Shown: positions 33,351-42,315, numbered from the stretch's first letter. The stretch is 64,000 bases of DNA from Sporosarcina luteola (GCF_023715245.1 NZ_JAMBNV010000001.1:806001-870000), one strand, 5' to 3'. Program-made: numbers and translations. Notes: generated from the letters alone by a model not told the origin.

Positions 33351-34196
33351 GTGAAAACAGCAATTGTAACAGATAGCACGGCATATTTGCCGCTTTACAT
33401 ATTAGAGGAACTTGATATCCACGTCGTCCCTTTGACGGTGACGATCGACGGACATGCCTATGAAGAGGAAGTCGACCTGACGTCGGAGGATTTCTATAAT
33501 AAAGTGCGCGGCGAAGGTCCGTTGCCGAAAACGTCCCAGCCGCCGGTCGGAAAATTCGTCGAGCTGTTTGAATCATTGAAAACGGGCCATGACGCGATCA
33601 TTTCCATCCATCTATCAAGCGGCATTAGCGGCACATTCGCAGGCGCCGTCCAAGCAGGGGAAATGGTGGAGGGCATTGACGTCCGCACGTTCGACTCGGA
33701 ACTGTCCTGCTATATCCAAGGGTTTTACGTCATCCGGGCAGCCGAAATGGCGAAAGAAGGGGCAAGCCCAGACGAAATCATGGCTGATCTCGCGGAAATG
33801 AAGAAGACGATGCGCGCCTATTTCATGGTCGACGACCTCGCCCATTTGCAGCGTGGCGGCAGACTCTCGAGCGCACAAGCCTTGATTGGCGGACTACTCC
33901 AAGTGAAGCCAATCCTTCACTTCCACGACAAAGTGATTGTCCCCTTCGAAAAAATCCGCACACGCAAAAAAGCGATGAAACGAATCGCGGACATGCTTGC
34001 AGAAGACGCCGAAACAATGCCACTCGAAGCAGCCATTATCCATGCCAACCAGCCTGAAGAAGCGGAAATCTGGAAAGCGGAACTTGAAGAACGCCTGCCA
34101 AATGTCACTTTTACAATCAGCCATTTTGGTCCAGTGATTGGTACACATTTAGGAGAAGGATCGATGGGGCTTGGATGGGTGAAGAGGAGAGAGTAA
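33351..34196 (+). CDS. DegV family fatty-acid-binding protein
   Basis: 281 aa. DegV fold with the lipid-contact motifs VTDSTAYLP, TSQPPVGKF and HLSSGISGTFAGA, then FMVDDLAHLQRGGRL and SHFGPVIGTHLGEG. DegV (FakB-type) proteins present fatty acids to a kinase for phospholipid synthesis. GTG start with AGGAG upstream. In B. subtilis a degV gene (yviA) sits between degU and comFA; here degU is about 30 kb away while comFA still follows. Confidence 0.92.
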   Translation: MKTAIVTDSTAYLPLYILEELDIHVVPLTVTIDGHAYEEEVDLTSEDFYNKVRGEGPLPKTSQPPVGKFVELFESLKTGHDAIISIHLSSGISGTFAGAVQAGEMVEGIDVRTFDSELSCYIQGFYVIRAAEMAKEGASPDEIMADLAEMKKTMRAYFMVDDLAHLQRGGRLSSAQALIGGLLQVKPILHFHDKVIVPFEKIRTRKKAMKRIADMLAEDAETMPLEAAIIHANQPEEAEIWKAELEERLPNVTFTISHFGPVIGTHLGEGSMGLGWVKRRE

Positions 34197-34204
34197 GCCG
34201 TCCG

Positions 34205-34367
34205 AGCGCTCATAAATCTTGGCAAGTGATCATAAATCTGTCCAAGCGCTCATAAATCTGTTTACGCGCTCATAAATCGCTACAAGTGATCATAAATGTC
34301 GTTCGCGCGCTCATAAAGCGTGATAAGTGATCATAAATGCCGCTACCGGGCTCATAAATGACGTAAC
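34205..34367 (+). repeat. CATAAA array A8 (8 units, 20-bp period)
   Basis: Eight CATAAA cores with alternating flanks GCGCT and AGTGAT, at 20-bp steps (two of 21). It starts 10 bp after the DegV stop and fills most of the gap before comFA. Confidence 0.86.
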
Positions 34368-34465
34368 CGTTAGTTGGTCACAGGCATTATGCGCGGTATT
34401 ATGCGTGAATCAACAGAAATCCATCCGCGTACAACAACAAATAACAACAAAAGTGGGGTGTGTTC

Positions 34466-35845
34466 ATGACAAAACCATTCAATCCGGCGATTCGAAATTT
34501 CCTTGACGGCCGTATTTGGCTGCGCATGCACACCCCTTTTCCGCGCGAAGAAATCGATGCACTAATTGATGCTGGCTACATTCAAACAATTAAAGGCATC
34601 GAATCAAAACCATCCTTCCTGAATCAAAATCGTCACCTATGCAACCGGTGTGAAAACGAAGACAGTACCCGGTTCACGACATTCAATTGCGCCAAATGCC
34701 AAGGGCCATGTACCTATTGCAGACAATGCTTAAAAATGGGCCGTGTTTCGTCATGCACGGAACTCATTATCTGGAATGGTGAAAAACCGGTTTACCCGAC
34801 GAACCATACTATCGCCTGGCAAGGCACACTCACGCCGCACCAACAAAAGGCATCCGACGAGCTGTCCGAGAGTCAAAACAAACGACTGTCCCATCTTATC
34901 TACGCAGTCTGCGGATCGGGGAAGACGGAAATCTTATTTCCACCCATACATAAGCTGCTCACTGAAGGTAAACGAGTATGCATCGCTGCTCCCCGTGTCG
35001 ATGTCATTCTTGAACTCGAACCGAGATTGCGTACGGCATTCCCGAATACGAAAATCGAAGCGTTATACGGCGGCGCCAAGCCGACGATGGAAGCCTCGCA
35101 GCTCGTCCTCGCGACGACCCATCAGCTGTACAGATTCCGTCACGCATTCGACGCCGTCTTCGTCGACGAAGCAGACGCCTTCCCATATAAGGCGGATGCA
35201 ACATTGCAAAAGGCTGTCAAGAAAGCGGTCAAGCCGGGATCCCCAGTCCATTACGTCACCGCCACCCCTTCAGAAAAGTTATTATCGGATATGAAAAAGA
35301 CGGGCTTCGTCTCGATCATCAACCGCCGCTACCACGGCCATCCGTTGCCCGTCCCGACATTCATTCCGTTATGGAACTATGAAAAGCAGATCCGGAAAGG
35401 GAAGCTGCCGCGCAAACTCATCGATTGGACAGAACGGCGACTCGCCAACAAACAACCGTTCCTCATCTTCTTCCACCATATCGGCTTGATGGAGGAGGCG
35501 GAGCCTTTATTCCAGCTCATCGATCCACGAATCCGCTCCGTCCATGCAGCGCATCCGGACCGGAAAGAGCATGTCCAAGCCCTAAGGAATAAAGAATTAC
35601 CCGGCTTGTTAACGACGACCATCCTTGAACGAGGCATCACAATCCCGAATGTCCAAGTCGCAGTCGTCGGTGCAGAACAGCAAATCTTCGACAAAGGCGC
35701 ACTCATCCAGATCGGCGGCCGTGTCGGTCGTTCCGCGGACTATCCGACAGGAGATTTCATCCTGTTCCATAACGGCATCACGTACGCGATGGACGAAGCA
35801 AAGACCGAAATCCTTAAGTTGAATAAAGGAGTCGTCCGCACATGA
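34466..35845 (+). CDS. comFA: Competence helicase ComFA
   Basis: 459 aa. A zinc-finger region (about 45-90) has CNRCEN, CAKC and CTYCRQC. The DEAD-type motor follows with Walker A VCGSGKT at about 148-154, DEAD-box VDEADAF, VTATPS and helicase motif VI QIGGRVGRS. ComFA drives import of transforming DNA through the membrane. Start ATG at 34466. Overlaps comFC by 4 bp. Likely under ComK. Confidence 0.94.
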   Translation: MTKPFNPAIRNFLDGRIWLRMHTPFPREEIDALIDAGYIQTIKGIESKPSFLNQNRHLCNRCENEDSTRFTTFNCAKCQGPCTYCRQCLKMGRVSSCTELIIWNGEKPVYPTNHTIAWQGTLTPHQQKASDELSESQNKRLSHLIYAVCGSGKTEILFPPIHKLLTEGKRVCIAAPRVDVILELEPRLRTAFPNTKIEALYGGAKPTMEASQLVLATTHQLYRFRHAFDAVFVDEADAFPYKADATLQKAVKKAVKPGSPVHYVTATPSEKLLSDMKKTGFVSIINRRYHGHPLPVPTFIPLWNYEKQIRKGKLPRKLIDWTERRLANKQPFLIFFHHIGLMEEAEPLFQLIDPRIRSVHAAHPDRKEHVQALRNKELPGLLTTTILERGITIPNVQVAVVGAEQQIFDKGALIQIGGRVGRSADYPTGDFILFHNGITYAMDEAKTEILKLNKGVVRT

Positions 35846-36450
35846 ACTGCCTCCTTTGCGAGCAGAAACTTGCCTCCACACCGAGCTGGCAATCCCTTTT
35901 TGCGATTGAAACAACATCATTAATTTGCGAAAACTGTTCAAAAAGCTTCGAACGTGTCGACATAAAAGAGGAAGGCGATGTAGTCGATCAAGTCACATCC
36001 ATTTATACATACAACGGACCTATGCGCGAATATCTTCACCAATACAAATTTCTGCAGGACGTTGCGCTCGCCGGCGTCTTTGCGAATGAACTGCGTAGCG
36101 AACTCGTCCGGAAAGACGTCATAGTCGTACCAATTCCGATGCATCCACAGAAAAAGATTGAGCGGACTTTCGCTCACGTCGAGGAAATGCTGGGGGCAGC
36201 CCGCATTCCATTCGTAGACCTGCTCATCAAGACGAATACCGAAGTGATGGGGGAGAAGACGAGGGAAGAGCGGCTTTCCATGCACAATTTATTTTCAATC
36301 AAGCCCGGAAGCGATATCCAAAAAACAACCTACATCCTTGTTGATGATATTTACACAACCGGCACGACACTCCGTCACGTAGCTTCTGTCCTAAAGGAAG
36401 CTGGCGCCAGGCGGGTGGAAGCAGTCACGCTCATCCGTGCCGAAAAATAG
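35842..36450 (+). CDS. comFC: ComFC phosphoribosyltransferase-like competence protein
   Basis: 202 aa. Two N-terminal zinc-knuckle pairs (CLLC, CENC), the core IPMHPQKKIERTFAHVEEM and the PRPP-binding loop ILVDDIYTTGTTLRHVA. ComFC is needed for transformation, where it helps handle incoming single-stranded DNA with ComFA. Translationally coupled to comFA (ATGA). Confidence 0.93.
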   Translation: MNCLLCEQKLASTPSWQSLFAIETTSLICENCSKSFERVDIKEEGDVVDQVTSIYTYNGPMREYLHQYKFLQDVALAGVFANELRSELVRKDVIVVPIPMHPQKKIERTFAHVEEMLGAARIPFVDLLIKTNTEVMGEKTREERLSMHNLFSIKPGSDIQKTTYILVDDIYTTGTTLRHVASVLKEAGARRVEAVTLIRAEK

Positions 36451-36462
36451 GAGGAACTCATC

Positions 36463-36882
36463 ATGGCAGAACTCAAACATTGCCTGACTTGCGGCGACTT
36501 TTTCAACTACACAGGCATCCGCGAAGTATGCGCCAAATGCGCACGCGGCGAAGAAGAAATGTACGAGGAAGTATACCGCTTCCTCAGAAGACGCGAAAAC
36601 CGTGCAGCAACAATTGAACGGATCGTTGAAGTGACAGGCGTCACCGAAACGTTGCTTCATAAATGGGTCCGCAAAGGCCGCCTGCAACCAGCCCTATTCC
36701 CGAACCTCGGTTACCCCTGCGATAACTGTGGCAAGCTGACGACAACAGGAAAGCTATGCGCCGGTTGCACAGAGGAATTAAAAAGCGGACTCCGCCAATT
36801 TGAAGCCGCCCAGGAATTCAGGGAAGCGGTAGCTAAAAGCGAAACAGGCACGTATTTGTCAGATCGAAAACGAAATGATTAA
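36463..36882 (+). CDS. yvyF: Flagellar operon protein YvyF (TIGR03826 family)
   Basis: 139 aa. Two zinc-binding clusters: CLTCGDFFNYTGIREVCAKC at the start and CDNCGKL...CAGC at about 85-105. A DNA-binding-like HTH (VTETLLHKWVRKGRLQP) lies between them. The family always sits at the head of Bacillus flgM operons; function unknown. RBS GGAGG. Overlaps the following acetyltransferase by 8 bp. Confidence 0.9.
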   Translation: MAELKHCLTCGDFFNYTGIREVCAKCARGEEEMYEEVYRFLRRRENRAATIERIVEVTGVTETLLHKWVRKGRLQPALFPNLGYPCDNCGKLTTTGKLCAGCTEELKSGLRQFEAAQEFREAVAKSETGTYLSDRKRND

Positions 36883-37378
36883 AGAATCAATCGCATTAAG
36901 ACCATTACGAATCGATGATTACGAGGCCGTCCTAAGCTGGAGCAAGGACGACCTATTCTGTTCCGCAAATGAATGGGAACTGAATCGTAACGAAGAAGAA
37001 CTATACAAATGGTGGATTCATTGTGTAAATAACCAAGCCGAAGACTTCCTCAGAATGGGAATCGAATTCAACGGGAAATTGATCGGCTATGCCGACCTGG
37101 CAAATATAGAAGGACACTCCGCCGAACTAGGCATCGCAATCGGTGAATCTTCGTTATGGGGAATAGGCATCGGCTATCATTCTATGTTGAGTTTAATGAA
37201 CTACGCTTCCACGGAACTAGGCATCAACGTCTTCAACGCGGAAACACATGAATCAAATAACCGCTCCCGAAAAATGCTTCATAACCTAGGATTTGAGGAA
37301 GTCAGCAGAATCGGCAGTGAAGAATATATGGGCGATGAGAGTCAGCTCATCCAATACAGAATGACGATAAACGCATAA
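36875..37378 (+). CDS. GNAT family N-acetyltransferase inserted in the flagellar operon
   Basis: 167 aa RimJ/RimL-type GNAT: ALRPLRIDDYEAVLSWS, LGIAIGESSLWGIGIGYHSM (acetyl-CoA loop) and THESNNRSRKMLHNLGF. B. subtilis has no acetyltransferase between yvyF and flgM, so this is a lineage-specific insertion. The stop codon TAA is itself part of the first CGCATAAA unit of array A9. Confidence 0.85.
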   Translation: MIKESIALRPLRIDDYEAVLSWSKDDLFCSANEWELNRNEEELYKWWIHCVNNQAEDFLRMGIEFNGKLIGYADLANIEGHSAELGIAIGESSLWGIGIGYHSMLSLMNYASTELGINVFNAETHESNNRSRKMLHNLGFEEVSRIGSEEYMGDESQLIQYRMTINA

Positions 37379-37505
37379 ATACCTATAATCACGCATAAAC
37401 ACGTCCAGAAGCGCATAAACGGTAAAAAGTACGCATAATCGTTTCCAGAAACGCATAAACGCTGAAACTTACGCATAACTCCCTCCAAACGCGCATAAAC
37501 GAACA
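37371..37505 (+). repeat. CATAAA array A9 (7 units, 20-bp period)
   Basis: Seven CGCATAA cores at exact 20-bp spacing; the first overlaps the stop codon of the acetyltransferase gene. Confidence 0.87.
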
Positions 37506-37596
37506 AACCGGCATGTACTTGTCGGTTTTTTCCGCATTAATAAGGGAATGATAAGCATGGAAAAAAGCACATTTCCTGTTTTCGTCCAAAAGACCC

Positions 37597-37623
37597 TAAA
37601 CGTTGTCACAAATCTGCCGAAAT
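37597..37623 (+). promoter_or_regulatory. Sigma-D promoter of flgM
   Basis: TAAA (37597-37600), 15-nt spacer, GCCGAAAT (37616-37623), a near-perfect SigD promoter 35 bp upstream of flgM. Confidence 0.85.
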
Positions 37624-37657
37624 AAACTATAAGAGCAAATCGAAAGGAGCGAGAACT

Positions 37658-37921
37658 ATGAAAATCAATAAAATCAACATCCCGCCGGTCAACCCGTACC
37701 GGACGAACCAACTAAAAGCCGAGCAAGCAAAGGAACAGGCTAAAATCAAAACGGATAAACTTGAAATCTCATCCGAGGCGAAACAGCTTTCCGAAACATC
37801 ACCAATTACAACTCAACGAAACGAGCGCGTGCAACAGCTGAAAGCCCAAATTGAATCAGGGAACTACAAAGTGGAGCCTGAAAAACTCGCTTCCAACCTG
37901 ATCAAGCACTTCAAAAAATAA
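37658..37921 (+). CDS. flgM: Anti-sigma-D factor FlgM
   Basis: 87 aa. Disordered N-terminal half and the sigma-binding C-terminal helix region RNERVQQLKAQIESGNYKV followed by LASNLIKHFKK. It holds SigD inactive until the hook is complete and is then exported. RBS AAAGGAGCG. Its own SigD promoter provides feedback. Confidence 0.92.
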   Translation: MKINKINIPPVNPYRTNQLKAEQAKEQAKIKTDKLEISSEAKQLSETSPITTQRNERVQQLKAQIESGNYKVEPEKLASNLIKHFKK

Positions 37922-37957
37922 CAAAAATAATTAACAAAAGAGAAAGCAGGGGACCCT

Positions 37958-38455
37958 ATGTCCATCGAAACAATCCTTTCCATACTCGACAACTTGGAAA
38001 AACTGCATAAGAGCCTGCTTCGCATTGCAAACGAAAAAACGGCACTCATTAAAAATGGCGACATCAACGGCATCGACCAGCTCATGAAAGACGAACAGGC
38101 TCACCTCGCAGCAATCGTCCAAATGGATAACGATAGGCAAAAAGCGGTCATCGCCTACTTGAAAGGACAAGGACGTCCTGTGCCGATGAACCCGACCATC
38201 GCAAATCTGATCGAAGCAACACCCGAACCGGACAGCAAACAACTTGTGGAGGCGAAGGACCGTCTCCTGCATGCGATTCATGAATTGAAATGGCAAAACG
38301 ATTTGAACCAAAAACTGACCTACCAATCCCTTCAATTCGTGAATCTTTCGCTGGACATGATCCGACCGCGTCCGGAATCGGCCACCTACTCAAAAACTGA
38401 AATCAACGGCAGAAAAGAATCGAAGGAACTACCGAACTTCGACTCGCAAGCCTAA
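37958..38455 (+). CDS. flgN: FlgN/YvyG flagellar chaperone
   Basis: 165 aa, helical coiled-coil protein: LLRIANEKTALIKNGDINGI, the central QLMKDEQAHLAAIVQMDNDR and LNQKLTYQSLQFVNLSLDMI match the FlgN family. It is the export chaperone for FlgK and FlgL, the next two genes. Position in flgM-flgN-flgK-flgL is canonical. Confidence 0.9.
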   Translation: MSIETILSILDNLEKLHKSLLRIANEKTALIKNGDINGIDQLMKDEQAHLAAIVQMDNDRQKAVIAYLKGQGRPVPMNPTIANLIEATPEPDSKQLVEAKDRLLHAIHELKWQNDLNQKLTYQSLQFVNLSLDMIRPRPESATYSKTEINGRKESKELPNFDSQA

Positions 38456-38470
38456 GGAGGAACACTCACC

Positions 38471-40018
38471 ATGCGCTCCACATTCATGGGACTCGAAACA
38501 AACAAACGCGGCTTGTTCACACAACAATCCGGCTTATATACAACCGGCCACAACATAAGCAACGCCAACACACTCGGCTACTCCCGCCAACGCGTCAACA
38601 TGCAGGCAACAGCCGGCTTCCCAGGTGTCGGCCTCAACACACCTACAATGCCGGGCTTCCTTGGAACCGGCGTCGAAGCAGGCTCCATCCAACGGATCCG
38701 CGATGGTTTTGTCGATCATCAGTTCAGACAGGAATCAAACAAGCTCGGTTATTGGGAATCAAGATCCAAGGCTATCGGTCAGATGGAAGACGTACTAGCA
38801 GAGCCATCTGCATACGGCCTACAACAATCTTTAAGTGAATTCTGGTCATCCTTGCAGACACTTGCTGCGAACCCGGAAAACGGAGGCGCACGCGCAGTCG
38901 TCGTTCAACGTGGGGAAGCGGTGGCGGATTCATTTAACTACATGCATAAATCCTTGACCGAAATCCAAACAAATCTCGGCAAGGAAATTGGTGTTTCAAC
39001 GAAGGACATCAACTCCATGCTTGAGCAGATAGCTGACTTGAACCGTCAAATATCGCAAGTCGAACCGAACGGCTATATGCCGAATGATTTGTATGATGCA
39101 CGTGATATATTGTTGGATGAACTTTCATCTTATATACCAATTGAGACATCCTACGAAAAATCAGGTGGACGTGCTTTAGCGATTGCTGAGGGTACGGTGA
39201 CTGTTTCCTTGAAAATGAAAACTGGTCAAGCAATTGAACTAGTGAAAGGCAAGGAGTTCGGAGAAATACAACCTGACCCTACAATACTTATCGATCCAAC
39301 GACAAAAGGAAATGTAGCTATTACAGGCATGACAATTAGGAGTGCGAATGCAGCAGCAGCTACTCCTTACGCACATTCAGCTTTCCTGGATGCAGGAAAA
39401 TTAAAATCACTTGTTGATTCATACGGTTATACAGATGGGAACGCAACAAAAGGTCTCTATCCAGATATGATCGCTGAGCTAAATAAAATGGCAGCAGCTT
39501 TCGCTAATGAAATGAATAAAGTTCATACTTCCGGTACAGACCTTCATGGCAATAAAGGCACCAATTTCTTCGACGCAAAAATACCTGGAGATGCATTTAC
39601 AGCAGGGAATATTGTCGTTAACGAACAACTAAAGAAAGATCCGAATTTATTAGCGGCGTCAAACTCTCCAATCGGCTCTGCTGAAGTTGGAAACGGTAAG
39701 AATGCAAAAAAACTTGCTGATCTCCAATTTAATGGATTAACAGAGTTAGGTGGTTCAACCATTCAAACCTATTACTCAGGAGTCATAGGTGAATTAGGTG
39801 TAAACGGGCAACAAGCCGAACGTCTCACATTCAATACAACAACGCTGCTAGGCGCAGTCTCGCACCGAAGAGACTCCATCAGCTCCGTCTCACTCGACGA
39901 AGAAATGACCGATATGATTAAATTCCAGCAGGCGTACAATGCCTCCGCCCGGATGATTACAGTCGTCGACGAAACACTCGACAAAATCATCAATGGCATG
40001 GGTGTCGTCGGTCGATAA
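38471..40018 (+). CDS. flgK: Flagellar hook-associated protein FlgK
   Basis: 515 aa. N-terminal rod/hook signature TTGHNISNANTLGYSRQRV and C-terminal FQQAYNASARMITVVDETLDKIINGMG, both packing into the D0 coil; a surface domain lies between. First hook-filament junction protein. The codons between about 39080 and 39830 are clearly AT-richer than the ends, indicating a mosaic middle domain. RBS AAGGAGG. Confidence 0.95.
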   Translation: MRSTFMGLETNKRGLFTQQSGLYTTGHNISNANTLGYSRQRVNMQATAGFPGVGLNTPTMPGFLGTGVEAGSIQRIRDGFVDHQFRQESNKLGYWESRSKAIGQMEDVLAEPSAYGLQQSLSEFWSSLQTLAANPENGGARAVVVQRGEAVADSFNYMHKSLTEIQTNLGKEIGVSTKDINSMLEQIADLNRQISQVEPNGYMPNDLYDARDILLDELSSYIPIETSYEKSGGRALAIAEGTVTVSLKMKTGQAIELVKGKEFGEIQPDPTILIDPTTKGNVAITGMTIRSANAAAATPYAHSAFLDAGKLKSLVDSYGYTDGNATKGLYPDMIAELNKMAAAFANEMNKVHTSGTDLHGNKGTNFFDAKIPGDAFTAGNIVVNEQLKKDPNLLAASNSPIGSAEVGNGKNAKKLADLQFNGLTELGGSTIQTYYSGVIGELGVNGQQAERLTFNTTTLLGAVSHRRDSISSVSLDEEMTDMIKFQQAYNASARMITVVDETLDKIINGMGVVGR

Positions 40019-40036
40019 GAAGGGGGAACCAACTAA

Positions 40037-40939
40037 ATGCGCGTAACACAATCAATGCTATCCAACAATATGCTCCGTAACTTATCGACGAGCTATAATA
40101 AAATGGGCAAACTGCAAGAACAACTCAGTTCCGGAAAGAAAGTAAACCGCCCATCAGATGATCCTGTCGTTGTAATGAAAGGCATGGGCTATCGCATGCA
40201 AGTCGACAAAGTCGCCACCTACCAGAAGAATCTAGGTGAAGTGAACAACTGGCTCGACAGCTCCGATGATGCATTGGACGGTGTTGGACAAGTCTTGCAT
40301 CGTGCAAAAGAACTTGTAACGAATGCGGCGAATACAGGGACGATGACACCTGAAGATCGTGAAAAAATCAAAATTGAGCTTGAGCAACTTCAAAAACAAA
40401 TACAAGACTTAGCGAATACAAAAGTCGGTGATAAGTATATTTTTAGTGGTACAATGACGGACAAGCCATTGTATGAAAATGGTACTTACCCTCAATTAAA
40501 CTCTGATCCTACCAACCAGGCTACCTCTTTAACTGGATATGAAAAAGACGTCGAGATTGAAGTGTTTGACGGAGTAAGCCTTAAAGTTAATACGACAGCT
40601 GGTAAAATGTTTAAAGAAATAAATGAGTTGTTTGAAGGTATTAAAAACAATACTGATGATACCTATGATTTTAGTGAAGCAATAGAAAAGATTGATGGTC
40701 ATATGGAAGCAGTCCTTACAGCTCGCGCAGATATCGGTGCACGCTCCAACCGCGCTGAACTCATGAACAACCGTCTTGAAATGCAAGAAGGCGCAGCGAA
40801 AAAACAGCAATCCGAAAACGAAGATATCGATTACGAAAAAGTGATCACTGAAATGCTTACCCATGAATCAATCCACCGAGCCGCTCTTTCAGTTGGCGCT
40901 AGAATCATTCAGCCATCTCTAGTAGACTTTTTACGATAA
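40037..40939 (+). CDS. flgL: Flagellar hook-associated protein FlgL
   Basis: 300 aa. Flagellin-like ends: MRVTQSMLSNNMLRNLSTSY, EQLSSGKKVNRPSDDPV and C-terminal ESIHRAALSVGARIIQPSLVDFL. Second hook-filament junction protein. The central part (about 40330-40720) shows the same AT-rich shift as flgK. RBS AAGGGGG. Confidence 0.95.
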   Translation: MRVTQSMLSNNMLRNLSTSYNKMGKLQEQLSSGKKVNRPSDDPVVVMKGMGYRMQVDKVATYQKNLGEVNNWLDSSDDALDGVGQVLHRAKELVTNAANTGTMTPEDREKIKIELEQLQKQIQDLANTKVGDKYIFSGTMTDKPLYENGTYPQLNSDPTNQATSLTGYEKDVEIEVFDGVSLKVNTTAGKMFKEINELFEGIKNNTDDTYDFSEAIEKIDGHMEAVLTARADIGARSNRAELMNNRLEMQEGAAKKQQSENEDIDYEKVITEMLTHESIHRAALSVGARIIQPSLVDFLR

Positions 40940-40947
40940 TCATAATG

Positions 40948-40979
40948 AAGGCGTTTGGACACTCTCCAAACGCCTTTCC
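40948..40979 (+). terminator. Hairpin between flgL and yviE
   Basis: AAGGCGTTTGG / CCAAACGCCTT perfect 11-bp stem with a weak T-tail, in the 54-bp gap. Terminator or attenuator. Confidence 0.6.
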
Positions 40980-40993
40980 AAAAGGTGAAGCCA

Positions 40994-41548
40994 ATGAATA
41001 TCCCACAACTACAAATTCAAACGACACGCGGCGTCCTTGGACTTCAAATCGACAAACCCATACAGGAAATCGAGCAGCCAAGAGCTACAATCACGCAGGA
41101 ACAGCCTGCTGCTATCCTGGAAATGTCTTCGACAAGACCGCAACTTTCACTCGACACAACCGAAGTGCGGGCGGACATCGACTTGAAAAGCCCGTTAAGA
41201 CGTTCAGCGGAAAATGCTCAATATGGTATGCAACAACTTATGGAAGGCATCGCCCGCCGAGCCCAGGAAGGTCAACAACTCGTGCAAATTGAAAACGGGG
41301 GCGGTGCAATTGCCGATATTGCCAAACAGAACGGTACACCGTCACAAAAGCAAATGGCAATCAAATTCGTAGGTGACCGGACAAAACTCCAAATGTCTTT
41401 CCAACCTGGCTCACTCAACATTAATGTAACACCACAAAAAGCCATCAATAACGTCCAAGTCAACAAACCAATCCATAACTACACACAAGGTAAAGTGACC
41501 GGGGTGATGGAACAATACCCTTCCATCCACATTGATTGGAAACTATGA
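40994..41548 (+). CDS. yviE: DUF6470 (YviE-like) flagellar operon protein
   Basis: 184 aa. Starts LQIQTTRGVLGLQIDKP and ends YPSIHIDWKL with two DLKSPLRRSAE/IADIAKQ helices between. The family always lies between flgL and fliW in Bacilli and has no established function. Start at 40994 after AAAGGTGAAG; the upstream frame is not conserved. Confidence 0.88.
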   Translation: MNIPQLQIQTTRGVLGLQIDKPIQEIEQPRATITQEQPAAILEMSSTRPQLSLDTTEVRADIDLKSPLRRSAENAQYGMQQLMEGIARRAQEGQQLVQIENGGGAIADIAKQNGTPSQKQMAIKFVGDRTKLQMSFQPGSLNINVTPQKAINNVQVNKPIHNYTQGKVTGVMEQYPSIHIDWKL

Positions 41549-41577
41549 AGAACGTCATCCAATGCGTTCTTTTTTTA
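41548..41577 (+). terminator. Terminator after yviE
   Basis: AAGAACG / CGTTCTT hairpin and T7. Confidence 0.8.
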
Positions 41578-41643
41578 TGCAAGAAAACCGTAACATGCTA
41601 TGCTAATTAATAAAGAATGGTGCAATCAAAGGAGCGAAATCAT

Positions 41644-42081
41644 ATGAACATCCAAACAAAATTCCACGGCGATATCGAAATCCAACCTGATCAACTATGG
41701 AACTTCCCAAAAGGCATTCCTGGCTTCGAAGACGAAAAGGAATTTGTCCTACTTCCTATTGAAGGAAACGATATATTTCAAGTCTTGCAGTCTACCGATA
41801 CACAGACAGTAGCCTTTATCGTCACAAATCCATATACTCTAGTCGCAGACTATTCATTCGATATTGACGCACCGACAATAGAACTGCTTAACGTCGAAAA
41901 ACCGGATGATGTATTCGTGCTCGGCATTCTTACATTAAAACAACCATTCGAAACATCAACAATTAATTTGCAAGCACCGCTTATCTTCCAAATGAAAAAC
42001 AGAATAGCAAAGCAAATGATCCTAAACGACAACCGTTTCACAGCCCGCCACACAATTGGTCAACCGAAGGAGGCGAAATGA
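41644..42081 (+). CDS. fliW: Flagellar assembly factor FliW
   Basis: 145 aa. FliW signature FPKGIPGFEDEKEFVLLPI and NLQAPLIFQMKNRIAKQMIL. FliW binds CsrA and flagellin alternately, so free flagellin releases CsrA to repress hag translation. RBS AAAGGAGCG; start at 41644. csrA follows directly. Confidence 0.94.
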   Translation: MNIQTKFHGDIEIQPDQLWNFPKGIPGFEDEKEFVLLPIEGNDIFQVLQSTDTQTVAFIVTNPYTLVADYSFDIDAPTIELLNVEKPDDVFVLGILTLKQPFETSTINLQAPLIFQMKNRIAKQMILNDNRFTARHTIGQPKEAK

Positions 42082-42082
42082 C

Positions 42083-42307
42083 GTGCTAGTCCTCTCTCGT
42101 AAAACAAATGAAACAATCAAAATCGGTGATAACGTCGAAATTCGCATCCTTGAAGTGAAGGGGGACACAATCCGAATCGGCATAGAAGCTCCGAAAAATA
42201 TAGACATCCTTCGCGGCGAACTTGTCCAATCAATCACGGAAACAAACACAGAGGCACTCACATTAGATGCCTCCCTCTTTTCTCAACTAACAAAGAAAGA
42301 GCAATAA
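42083..42307 (+). CDS. csrA: Carbon storage regulator CsrA
   Basis: 74 aa: MLVLSRKTNETIKIGDNVEI and IRIGIEAPKNIDILRGEL, with the RNA-binding Arg near residue 44. GTG start 2 nt after the fliW stop, with AAGGAGG. It represses hag translation by binding GGA motifs in the leader; such motifs are present at 42512 and at the hag Shine-Dalgarno. Confidence 0.95.
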   Translation: MLVLSRKTNETIKIGDNVEIRILEVKGDTIRIGIEAPKNIDILRGELVQSITETNTEALTLDASLFSQLTKKEQ

Positions 42308-42315
42308 CACCTTAA

